7,803 nt of DNA from Microcoleaceae cyanobacterium UBA11344. GTDB taxonomy: Bacteria; Cyanobacteriota; Cyanobacteriia; Cyanobacteriales; Microcoleaceae. Of the stretch, positions 1-5,501 are shown in pieces. The number at the start of each line of letters is the position of its first letter. Within the stretch, counting starts at the first letter, position 1. The stretch covers positions 1-7,803 of the forward strand of contig DMYK01000423.1 of assembly GCA_003483675.1 (NCBI GenBank), written 5' to 3'. The notes beneath the pieces were generated by a model, which was given only the letters and a program-made list of their open reading frames with translations, ran no database searches and was not told the origin of the DNA. Both the position numbers and the translations under genes were made by a program.

Positions 1-1217
1 GCTTGATTGAAATCGTCGATCGCCCCTTTTTGATCGCCTAAGTCTGAAAGCGCCAATCCTCGGTTGTTGTAAGCTGCGGCAAAGTTTCTATCCAGGCGGA
101 TGACTTGAGTATAATCGGCGATCGCCCCTGGTTTATCTCCCAATGCCGACAAAACCAGCCCCCGATTGTAGTAAGCATCGACATAACTGGCATTTAGGGC
201 GATCGCTTTGCTATAATCAGCGATACTTTTTGGCATTTGTCTCAAATCAAAATAAGCCAGTCCCCGATAGAAATAAGCTTCTGGATAATCGGATTGAGTT
301 TGAATCGCTTGGTTAAAATCCGCCACAGCACCTGATAAATCTCCCTTGTCAAACCGACTTAAACCTCGAACATAATAAGTCTTAGCATCTTGCGGATTGT
401 TCAGTTTCAGAGGTGCATTAGTGGCGGTGGAAGTATTCACCAAAAGAGCAGAACGATTTAAACCTGTCTCCGACAATTTAGCTATAAAAGTATTGATAGG
501 AATTGCGGAATTAAATCCTGTTTTAGTAATGGCTGAACCTGTGATAACTTTTTTATCGGTATCTGCGACACTATCGTAATCGAGATCGCCTTCTCCGTGA
601 ATCCCAACTACACGCCCTTCTCTATCAAATACAGGCCCTCCGCTCATGCCCCCTTTCGTAACAGCATTGTAGCGCAAATTATAGCCTTGGGGATGATTTG
701 AAATCCGGCTAGTAACGAAGCCTGGTGAAAACTCAAAATTGCGCTCTTTTTGGTAGTTTCTGCTAGCGGGAACACCTGGATAGCCAAATACAAAAATTTC
801 TGTTGCAACAGTAGCTTGTTGGGAATCGCCTAAAGTTACAACAGGATAAGATTCTGTACTGTTAAATGTTACGACTGCTAAATCTGCATCATTTTCATTT
901 TTTCGCAAGCGAACAACATTTGTTACTTGATGGTCTTTTCCCGTATAACTGCGAATCATATAGGTAGAATTAGTATCTGCAACAACGTGTTTAGCTGTCA
1001 AAACCGTGTAAGTCGTGCCTTGTTTGGCAATGATAAATCCAGTCCCGCTACCAGTTTTTCCATTAATTTGAACTGTGACAGATTCAGCTAATTTAGCAAT
1101 TTCTTGGGGAGTTTTTGCGAAAACGGGTGCTGCTGCAAAGATGACTATTCCTGCTACCGTTACTGTCCCTGCTAGGATGCTGGTGAGGGAATCAAACCGC
1201 GAATAATCCCTATTCAT
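1..1217 (-). CDS. Secreted trypsin-like serine protease with C-terminal TPR repeats (partial, 3' end beyond window)
   Basis: 405 complete codons are visible from ATG at 1217 and the frame stays open to the window edge. Residues 1-34 look like a Sec signal peptide: a basic start (MNRDYSRF), a hydrophobic stretch around 14-30 and an A-x-A end at PVFA/KT, so export to the periplasm or outside is likely. The protease domain (about 35-255) has the S1-family triad in order: His77 in LTAKHVV, Asp112 in DADLAVV, and Ser192 in GGMSGGP. From about residue 277 there are four 34-residue tetratricopeptide repeats, each with a Y-x-x-RG core and an A-x-x-D-[FY] turn; the fourth is cut by the edge. This looks like a trypsin-TPR architecture of the kind met in cyanobacteria; no PDZ domain is seen in the visible part. 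TPRs suggest binding of a partner or substrate, but the target is unknown. No strong Shine-Dalgarno lies before the ATG; it was chosen because the signal peptide begins there. Confidence 0.9.
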   Translation of the reverse strand, partial: MNRDYSRFDSLTSILAGTVTVAGIVIFAAAPVFAKTPQEIAKLAESVTVQINGKTGSGTGFIIAKQGTTYTVLTAKHVVADTNSTYMIRSYTGKDHQVTNVVRLRKNENDADLAVVTFNSTESYPVVTLGDSQQATVATEIFVFGYPGVPASRNYQKERNFEFSPGFVTSRISNHPQGYNLRYNAVTKGGMSGGPVFDREGRVVGIHGEGDLDYDSVADTDKKVITGSAITKTGFNSAIPINTFIAKLSETGLNRSALLVNTSTATNAPLKLNNPQDAKTYYVRGLSRFDKGDLSGAVADFNQAIQTQSDYPEAYFYRGLAYFDLRQMPKSIADYSKAIALNASYVDAYYNRGLVLSALGDKPGAIADYTQVIRLDRNFAAAYNNRGLALSDLGDQKGAIDDFNQ

Positions 1218-1256
1218 AGATGATTGCTGAAGACTAAGATTTTTTATACTCAGAAT

Positions 1257-1262
1257 ATTATA
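1257..1262 (-). promoter_or_regulatory. Candidate -10 box for the protease gene
   Basis: The minus strand reads TATAAT here, 39 bases before the ATG at 1217. No good -35 hexamer is found at 16-18 bases; the closest, CGGACA (1276-1281), is only 13 bases away. It is supported by the perfect hexamer alone, in an AT-rich region where chance matches are common. Confidence 0.3.
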
Positions 1263-1326
1263 GATGAAAATGAAATGTCCGAAAACCAGAAATGCTGGAT
1301 GTTTTCAGACGATCGCGATTTTTCTG

Positions 1327-1353
1327 ACATTTCGTACATTTCGTACATTTCCG
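1327..1353. repeat. Three tandem copies of a 9-mer, ACATTTCGT
   Basis: ACATTTCGT occurs at 1327-1335 and 1336-1344, and a third copy, ACATTTCCG, at 1345-1353. It directly abuts the hairpin at 1357-1379. Function unknown. Confidence 0.8.
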
Positions 1354-1356
1354 CTA

Positions 1357-1379
1357 CCCGACTTCTTTGGGAAGTCGGG
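1357..1379. repeat. Perfect 9-bp hairpin of the CCCGACTTC/GAAGTCGGG type
   Basis: CCCGACTTC (1357-1365), a 5-base loop TTTGG, then GAAGTCGGG (1371-1379). Sequences of this type are, to my knowledge, scattered between genes in filamentous cyanobacterial genomes, so a dispersed palindromic repeat is more likely than a gene-specific regulator. No T-run follows on either strand, which argues against an intrinsic terminator. Confidence 0.75.
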
Positions 1380-1406
1380 GCTCTGGGTATTCTGTTTTTT
1401 ATTGCA

Positions 1407-1445
1407 TCTTCCTTCCTGCTTCTTCCAACTTCGGTCTTCCTTCCC
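1407..1445. repeat. Degenerate heptamer tandem repeat (STRR-like)
   Basis: The + strand reads as a 7-base period: TCTTCCT, TCCTGCT, TCTTCCA, ACTTCGG, TCTTCCT, then TCCC. The first and fifth units are identical and the others differ at one to three positions. This fits short tandemly repeated repetitive sequences known from filamentous cyanobacteria. Confidence 0.5.
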
Positions 1446-1520
1446 GGCGTTACATCCCTGGAGCGAATCGGTTGTCGAACTGCTTGCTTCTACTATACAA
1501 TTGTAGATTTTTTATTCGGT

Positions 1521-1892
1521 TCAGTAGACCATCTGTTTTGACTCTATTTCTAGCAAGCGCAGCAGTCTTTCATCGCCTCTGGCTTTGGCGGCTTGCAGTC
1601 GGCGATCGAGAATATTGCAGATATTGGCCCGGTGGACTTTCACTATATCCTCAACTGTTAGAGCTGATCTCACCGCTGCTACATCCTCATCGGCTTTTGG
1701 AGATCGGTTGGTGTGCTTAAGCCGATCGCGATCGCGTTGCTGCCAATCTTGGGCTTGTTGAGACCCCCGAAGGTGTCTGGGATAACGATAGTTCCAGTTG
1801 TGACCCCGATATTTGCCCGCGACTTCGCCTTCGATCATATCGACTGTGGGAATGTCGTAGTCGTAGTTAGAACCGCGATAAGAGAGTCTCAT
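1521..1892 (-). CDS. DUF4278 domain protein, cytosolic, unknown function
   Basis: 123 residues. The N-terminus MRLSYRGSNYDYDIPTVD, followed by EGEVAGKYRG and the aromatic/Arg-rich HNWNYRYPRH, matches the cyanobacterial DUF4278 signature (roughly residues 1-42). A polar linker rich in Q, R and D (about 44-70) leads to a likely helical C-terminal part (about 71-120), with the segments VEDIVKVHRANICNILDRR and GDERLLRLLEIE. No signal peptide or membrane segment is seen. The frame is open 32 codons further upstream to 1988, but the ATG at 1892 is preferred: AGGAG (1901-1905) lies 8 bases before it, DUF4278 begins exactly there, and the upstream candidate start would lie at or before the likely -10 box. 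Proteins of this family are small and largely confined to cyanobacteria; no biochemical role is established that I can name. It seems to be a single-gene unit, bounded upstream by the BON gene's terminator. Confidence 0.85.
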   Translation of the reverse strand: MRLSYRGSNYDYDIPTVDMIEGEVAGKYRGHNWNYRYPRHLRGSQQAQDWQQRDRDRLKHTNRSPKADEDVAAVRSALTVEDIVKVHRANICNILDRRLQAAKARGDERLLRLLEIESKQMVY

Positions 1893-1900
1893 ATTTTTTG

Positions 1901-1905
1901 CTCCT
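1901..1905 (-). promoter_or_regulatory. Shine-Dalgarno site fixing the DUF4278 start
   Basis: The minus strand reads AGGAG, 8 bases before the ATG at 1892. It supports this start over the longer open frame. Confidence 0.7.
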
Positions 1906-1933
1906 GATATGGATCTAAAAATGGTAGTCTGGT

Positions 1934-1951
1934 CAGGCAAGATTTTGCCTG
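1934..1951 (-). promoter_or_regulatory. Leader hairpin upstream of the DUF4278 gene
   Basis: Perfect 7-bp stem: CAGGCAA (1934-1940) and TTGCCTG (1945-1951) around a 4-base loop. If transcription starts a few bases after the -10 at 1974-1979, the hairpin sits within the first 35 or so bases of a leader of about 75 bases. No U-tract follows directly, so a role in RNA stability or translation is more likely than attenuation; this is inference. Confidence 0.45.
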
Positions 1952-1973
1952 GTAAAAACGTTTTAGTTTCTGT

Positions 1974-1979
1974 ATTATA
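1974..1979 (-). promoter_or_regulatory. Candidate -10 box for the DUF4278 gene
   Basis: The minus strand reads TATAAT, overlapping an AT-rich TAAAATATAAT context, about 82 bases before the ATG at 1892 and downstream of the BON gene terminator. No convincing -35 box is seen at 16-18 bases (the sequence there reads GGTTAT). Confidence 0.45.
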
Positions 1980-2046
1980 TTTTACCATTTGTTTAAATAA
2001 CCAGGGAAGTTAAAAAAAATTAATATTTAGAGGGGGAGAGGGCAGT

Positions 2047-2073
2047 AAAAAAAAAACCCGCCAGAGCGGGTTT
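2047..2073 (-). terminator. Intrinsic terminator downstream of the BON-domain gene
   Basis: On the minus strand: AAACCCGC, loop TCTG, GCGGGTTT (2073-2054), followed by an uninterrupted T-run (ten T from 2056 to 2047, three of them shared with the stem). This is a textbook rho-independent terminator, about 95 bases after the BON stop codon. It separates that gene from the DUF4278 gene. Confidence 0.92.
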
Positions 2074-2165
2074 AAAGGGTGAAGCTGAGGGTAGAAGTCC
2101 CACGAGTACCGATGAGAGTTGCACTCCAAACGAGTTGGGTGAGGGACTCCCACGCTCCCCAGCAA

Positions 2166-2510
2166 CTAGCCGACAGTCACCTGATCGGTTTGCACGCCAG
2201 TTGCGCCCTCTTCAGCAGAGGCGATCGCCACCAACTTGTCGAGAATTTCCTGGCTGGGAACCTGGCCCTTGAGAACCACAGTACCGCTGAGCTGAGCCAC
2301 CCAGACAGTTTCAATATCAGCAACTTCTGAATCGCCGTCAAAAGCCAAAGCAACGCGCTTCGCCAGCCCGCTTTCATCAAAATTACCGTCAGGGCCCACC
2401 TTCGCAGGAGCAATTGATTGCGACTCCGCCGCCTGCTGCACTACTTGTGCCATCGCTTGTGCCTGGGGTTCAGGCTTTTCGAGTCCGAATAGTCTTTGAA
2501 ACCAACCCAT
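2166..2510 (-). CDS. Small BON-domain protein
   Basis: 114 residues. A short amphipathic start (MGWFQRLFGLEKPEP) is followed by a Gln/Ala-rich linker (about 16-40) and one BON domain (about 47-114): a helix with LAKRVALAF, the strand core VWVAQLSGTVVLKGQVPSQE, a second helix and a last strand, TDQVTVG. BON domains (as in OsmY and Kbp/YgaU of E. coli) are linked to phospholipid, surface or potassium binding and to stress tolerance; which applies here is unknown. No LysM domain and no signal peptide are seen, so the protein is probably cytosolic. The ATG at 2510 is chosen over an open frame that extends 18 codons further up, because AGGAGG (2521-2526) lies 10 bases before it and the MGWF start looks like a natural terminus. 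It is probably monocistronic: a 314-base spacer lies upstream and a strong terminator downstream. Confidence 0.88.
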   Translation of the reverse strand: MGWFQRLFGLEKPEPQAQAMAQVVQQAAESQSIAPAKVGPDGNFDESGLAKRVALAFDGDSEVADIETVWVAQLSGTVVLKGQVPSQEILDKLVAIASAEEGATGVQTDQVTVG

Positions 2511-2824
2511 CGTAGTAGATCCTCCTGAAATACACTTTTTACAAGATAGCTTTAGAATTCCCAAAGACTGGTAATTGTTGCAAAACTAAGTGAAATTTCT
2601 CAAAATGTTTGGCCGTCAGGCTTTGATAATTCTTGAATCTCGAATCTTAAATCTCCTATGGTATATGTTGATGTTGCTATTTTATGTAGGGGACAGTACC
2701 AGTCATCGACCTGTGCCAAATGATACAGGGTAGGCCGGCCCGCGCTTACTTGAGCACGCGAATTGTTCTAGTCAAAAAATGATTGTCCGATCGCGCTGAG
2801 CATTGCCCGGAATTGAGATCACCC
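2511..2824. other. Spacer between the methylase and the BON-domain gene
   Basis: 314 bases with no credible gene. Near the BON gene lies AGGAGG (2521-2526) and AT-rich sequence, but no convincing -35/-10 pair (TATCTT at 2543-2548 is the nearest -10-like hexamer). A short heptamer run lies at 2633-2653. From 2685 onward the spacer is a GC-richer block with inverted ends, described separately, containing the 8-bp palindrome GGCCGGCC at 2733-2740. Confidence 0.6.
2633..2653. repeat. Three heptamer units, TTGAATC-like
   Basis: TTGAATC, TCGAATC and TTAAATC are adjacent (2633-2639, 2640-2646, 2647-2653). This is short and degenerate, but it shares the 7-base period of the other repeats in the window. 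Confidence 0.4.
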
Positions 2825-2829
2825 CTACA
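2685..2829. repeat. Possible 145-base interspersed element with 8-bp inverted ends
   Basis: TGTAGGGG (2685-2692) and CCCCTACA (2822-2829) are perfect inverted repeats. Elements ending in TGTAGGGG...CCCCTACA are, to my knowledge, frequent in cyanobacterial intergenic DNA. The inside is GC-richer than its flanks and holds GGCCGGCC (2733-2740) and an imperfect stem, ACCTGT (2710-2715) against ACAGGGT (2725-2731). The right end overlaps the methylase: its last Leu codon and TAG stop are part of TTGTAGGGG. No duplicated target site was recognised, and an 8-bp inverted match alone can arise by chance, so this is tentative. Confidence 0.4.
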
Positions 2830-4114
2830 AAACCTTTGTCAAGTCTTGATAATATCGATCGGCTTCCGACCAATTCATTTTAAGTAACAATTCATCTCCC
2901 CGTTGCAGTTTGAGACTAGGCTTGATTGCTTCCACACCCAAAGCACGAATAATCTCGCTACCCACAGCTTTCGCCAATAGCGGCGGCACAGAATTTCCAA
3001 CTTGTCGAAATCCATGCCATTTTGTGCGGTGAAATCTGAACCAATCGGGGTAAGAATGCAGCCGCGCAGCTTCCCTGACAGTGATGCAGCGAGGTGTTTG
3101 CGGGTGAATTGGTCTGGGAGAAGTAAAAGCGCCTCTACCCCTGTCAGTTCCGGCTCTGAGAGTGTTGCAAACTCCTTCAGGATGCAGCTTGTAAAAACGA
3201 CTGATCGGCTCCTTTTCGCCCTGTGGAGTAGCAGCAAACCTTGCCATACATTCGGGGGAGTGTTGGGTTCGCCAACTTGAGGAGAGGATGCGTCGATCGA
3301 ATTCTCGATCGTAAGAATAATCATCATCCAAGTAGTCAATTTGGCGCAGGATACTGGCGTAACTGCTGGACTTTCCGTACAAGGCAATTATCGAATCTCC
3401 GTACAATAACTCGCTATAGTTTTCCACTTCTGGCAAATCTCCAATTGCATCCCAAACTGTCGGGACCGCAGGTAAATTAGGAGCTTTTTTAGGGCGTTTT
3501 AAAATTTTAGTTTTTGCCTTCGCTCTGGGTAAGAAAGTAATGGGCTGAGGGTATTTTGGCAACTCATATTTTTTCTTGCATCCGATGAGAAATAATCTTT
3601 TCCGAGCTTGGGGTACTCCGTAGTGAGCGGCGTTGAGAACCTGATATTTTTCTTCTACTTGATAGCCGGCTTCTAGAAAAGAGCTAATTAAAATATTGAG
3701 TAATTGTTTATGTTCTCCTGCTGTAATTCCCGGCACATTTTCCATTACAAAAAACTTGGGTTTTAGTTCCAAAACCAAGCGCTGAAAGTGAAAAATCAGA
3801 GAATTTCGCGGGTCATCCACATCGCGCTTGCCCATCATTGAAAATCCTTGACAGGGCGAACCGCTGATTACTACGTCTATTTCGCGCCTGCCGATCGCCG
3901 AATTTTTCCGAATTTCCGAGCCGGTAAGCAGTGCCACATCTTTACACAAAATAGAGCATAGCGGGAAATTAAACTCGTGGGTAGCGCAGTGAATTGGGTC
4001 AATTTCAACAGAAGCAAGTACATCAAAACCTGCTTGTTCAAAGCCCAGAGTCATGCCGCCGGCACCAGCAAATAAATCAACAGCGATCGGTCGCTTTTTC
4101 CGATTGCTTGACAT
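2825..4114 (-). CDS. C5-cytosine DNA methyltransferase, orphan type; candidate CGATCG (HIP1-core) methylase
   Basis: 429 residues with all key motifs of the Dcm/M.HhaI family: motif I DLFAGAGGMTLGF (13-25, S-adenosylmethionine binding), motif IV GSPCQGFS with the catalytic Cys88, motif VI ENV (125-127), motif VIII QARKR (169-173), motif IX PRCITVREAARLHSYPD (341-357) and motif X QVGNSVPP (371-378). The segment between VIII and IX (about 190-335) is the target-recognition domain. It transfers a methyl group to C5 of cytosine in double-stranded DNA. The N-terminus RPIAVDLFAGAGGMTLGFEQ and the motif IX-X block resemble, from memory, the widely conserved cyanobacterial solitary methylases that modify CGATCG (M.Ssp6803I type); specificity is therefore inferred, not shown. 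No restriction endonuclease or Vsr gene is visible within 2.8 kb downstream. The ATG lies 23 bases after the lpxB stop, suggesting co-transcription; only a weak AAGG precedes it. The C-terminal stop lies in a repeat end. Confidence 0.93.
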   Translation of the reverse strand: MSSNRKKRPIAVDLFAGAGGMTLGFEQAGFDVLASVEIDPIHCATHEFNFPLCSILCKDVALLTGSEIRKNSAIGRREIDVVISGSPCQGFSMMGKRDVDDPRNSLIFHFQRLVLELKPKFFVMENVPGITAGEHKQLLNILISSFLEAGYQVEEKYQVLNAAHYGVPQARKRLFLIGCKKKYELPKYPQPITFLPRAKAKTKILKRPKKAPNLPAVPTVWDAIGDLPEVENYSELLYGDSIIALYGKSSSYASILRQIDYLDDDYSYDREFDRRILSSSWRTQHSPECMARFAATPQGEKEPISRFYKLHPEGVCNTLRAGTDRGRGAFTSPRPIHPQTPRCITVREAARLHSYPDWFRFHRTKWHGFRQVGNSVPPLLAKAVGSEIIRALGVEAIKPSLKLQRGDELLLKMNWSEADRYYQDLTKVL

Positions 4115-4137
4115 AACCTTATATAACCAAATTTATT

Positions 4138-5310
4138 TTAATTTGCTACGTTTAATTTGAGATATTTCATGATTTCTGAAGCCGCGCGATCGCAGACGCC
4201 CACTTCTCCCAAATGTTCCCGCATTTCCCGATAACCAGCTAAAGTTTGCTGCCGTCGATCGGCATTTTGCAGCAATTCTACGGCGTGGGAAACTATATTT
4301 GCCGCAGTCGCTTCATCTTGCAACAACTCCGGTATGATCGACTTCATTTGCACCAAATTAGGCGGGGACATAAAAGGAATCGAAAAATTGAGGATATGGC
4401 GGGCAATCCAAGCTGTAATTGGACTGACACGGTAGACGACAACTTGCGGAACATCCAGCAAAGCTATCTCCAAATTAACAGTACCAGATTTAGTAATAGC
4501 GAGATCGGCAGCAGCTAAGATTTCCAGGGTTTGATTGTCTAAAAGGGTAGCCCGCAAGCCATAATGCTCGATCGCCCGTTCGATCGCGCTGCGGTATGCT
4601 TCCAGAGCAAGCGGAATCCAGAAATGAACTTGAGGCAATTTAGCTTGAATAATTTGAGCAGCCTCAAATATAACCGGCATCAGGTAGGACAGTTCTTGGC
4701 GTCTAGAGGCGGGAATTAGAGCGATAGACACCTGTTCCGGCGCAATTCCCAAAGTTTTGCGGGCAACTTCGCGGCTAGGCGCAGACTGCATTCTATCCAC
4801 CAATGGATGACCAACCCAACTGACTTGAGCGCCTTTTTTTTCAAAATAACGAGCTTCTTCGGGAAAAATTGCTAATATGCGATCGCAAATATGGACAATT
4901 AGAGAAGTATTGCGAGGAGAAAACGACCAAACCCACTCTTGAGGAGCAATGAACCAAAGCACAGGTAGCGAAGGTAAACAGCGGCGGATGTAGGTACCAA
5001 TACCAAGATTTGGAGTTAAATAATCAATCAATACAACCGCATCGGGAGGGAATTTTTTCAAGTATTGTTTGGCTTTTTGCTGAACTTTTATAGTTGGCCA
5101 AATATACGGCAGTGATTCTATAATTCCCACCGAACCAATGCCCACAGTATCGCCTAAAATAGTAGCACCAGCTTCAGCCATCCGCCGGCCGCCCAATCCG
5201 ACAATTTCTAACTCTAAACCAGCGGCAACAGCTTGACGTTTTAGGGCAGTAACTAACAAAGCCCCTTGCAAATCGCCAGAAACCTCACCAGTGCTAATAA
5301 AAATTTTCAT
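4138..5310 (-). CDS. lpxB: Lipid A disaccharide synthase LpxB
   Basis: 390 residues, the usual family length (about 380-390). A GT19-type glycosyltransferase that joins UDP-2,3-diacylglucosamine to lipid X, forming the tetra-acyl disaccharide-1-phosphate at the inner face of the cytoplasmic membrane. Visible signatures: N-terminal MKIFISTGEVSGDLQG (E. coli has AGExSGD), DAVVLIDYLTPN, APQEWVWSF, GHPLVD, IPASRRQEL (the LPGSR motif, here with Ala for Gly), ITKSGTVNLEIAL, and the C-terminal PPNLV. No signal peptide. The start at 5310 is chosen because GAGGAG (5314-5319) lies 3 bases before it and the family N-terminus begins there. The frame is open back to a GTG at 5505 that overlaps the lpxA stop, but those 65 codons are repeat-derived and low in complexity. 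It is the fourth gene of lpxC-fabZ-lpxA-lpxB and is followed closely by the methylase. Confidence 0.95.
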   Translation of the reverse strand: MKIFISTGEVSGDLQGALLVTALKRQAVAAGLELEIVGLGGRRMAEAGATILGDTVGIGSVGIIESLPYIWPTIKVQQKAKQYLKKFPPDAVVLIDYLTPNLGIGTYIRRCLPSLPVLWFIAPQEWVWSFSPRNTSLIVHICDRILAIFPEEARYFEKKGAQVSWVGHPLVDRMQSAPSREVARKTLGIAPEQVSIALIPASRRQELSYLMPVIFEAAQIIQAKLPQVHFWIPLALEAYRSAIERAIEHYGLRATLLDNQTLEILAAADLAITKSGTVNLEIALLDVPQVVVYRVSPITAWIARHILNFSIPFMSPPNLVQMKSIIPELLQDEATAANIVSHAVELLQNADRRQQTLAGYREMREHLGEVGVCDRAASEIMKYLKLNVAN

Positions 5311-5313
5311 AAA

Positions 5314-5319
5314 CTCCTC
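5314..5319 (-). promoter_or_regulatory. Shine-Dalgarno site fixing the lpxB start
   Basis: The minus strand reads GAGGAG, 3 bases before the ATG at 5310 (5 bases counted from its GAGG core). It is the best evidence that lpxB starts here and not at the GTG at 5505. Confidence 0.7.
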
Positions 5320-5334
5320 GATATCCTCGGTAAA

Positions 5335-5393
5335 GTGCGTCAGAAAAAAACTGTTTGAGCTGGGTAAAGGCTTAAAAATGAAGCACCCTACAG
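5335..5393. repeat. Remnant of a GTAGGGTGC...GACGCAC intergenic repeat
   Basis: On the minus strand the block opens with CTGTAGGGTGC (5393-5383) and closes with CTGACGCAC (5343-5335). This resembles, from memory, a dispersed cyanobacterial repeat with ends TGTAGGGTGCGTCAG and CTGACGCACC. The inverted match left between the ends is short (GTGC/GCAC), so it would be a degenerate copy. Tentative. Confidence 0.35.
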
Positions 5394-5394
5394 C

Positions 5395-5453
5395 TTCCTT
5401 CTTTTCTTTTTCTTCTTCTACTTCTTCCTTCGTGTCCTTCGCGTCTTCGCGGT
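5395..5453. repeat. Purine-rich low-complexity and 9-mer repeat tract in the lpxA-lpxB spacer
   Basis: The minus strand is almost pure purine in 5426-5395. Next to it, on the + strand, CCTTCGTGT (5427-5435) and CCTTCGCGT (5436-5444) are tandem 9-mers, followed by a shortened unit, CTTCGCGG. Read in the lpxB frame, the tract encodes NREDAKDTKEEVEEEKEKKE, a repeat-derived sequence type that I recall from many spurious N-termini. Confidence 0.6.
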
Positions 5454-5501
5454 TCAATAATCCTAATTCTTCAGACCCGAAAGAAGTAATATAAACCTCA
5501 T

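Larger units (their letters stand above)
1218..1520. other. Repeat-rich spacer between the DUF4278 gene and the protease gene
   Basis: This 303-base stretch has no credible gene. It holds a possible -10 for the protease (1257-1262), an imperfect stem (GAAAACCAG at 1281-1289 against CTG-GAT-GTTTTC at 1295-1306), a triplicated 9-mer (1327-1353), a perfect 9-bp hairpin (1357-1379), a degenerate heptamer run (1407-1445) and a small palindrome TACAATTGTA (1496-1505). No U-tract follows any hairpin on the minus strand, so no intrinsic terminator for the DUF4278 gene is evident here. Confidence 0.7.

Noticed and set aside
1357..1379. Intrinsic terminator of the DUF4278 gene
   Set aside because: The stem is perfect, but on the minus strand it is followed by TAGCGG, not a T-run, and it lies about 140 bases past the stop.
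1224..1541. Plus-strand open frame of 105 codons with a hydrophobic part
   Set aside because: It runs through tandem repeats, a hairpin and a pyrimidine-rich tract and overlaps the end of the DUF4278 gene; the hydrophobicity comes from the T-rich strand.
1893..1988. Longer DUF4278 protein (155 residues) starting at 1988
   Set aside because: The added 32 residues precede the family's N-terminus and overlap the likely -10 and leader hairpin; AGGAG supports 1892.
2511..2564. Longer BON protein (132 residues) starting at 2564
   Set aside because: The AGGAGG site lies within the extension and points to the ATG at 2510.
3002..3280. Plus-strand open frame within the methylase gene
   Set aside because: It is antisense to conserved methylase sequence (recognition domain to motif X) and has no recognisable protein features.
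2511..4137. Complete restriction-modification system around the methylase
   Set aside because: No open frame on either strand nearby resembles an endonuclease or a Vsr nuclease; the neighbours are lpxB and the BON gene.
5291..5494. Plus-strand Ser/Phe-rich open frame in the lpxA-lpxB spacer
   Set aside because: It is the complement of the purine-rich repeat tract and overlaps the conserved LpxB N-terminus; it has no recognisable domain.
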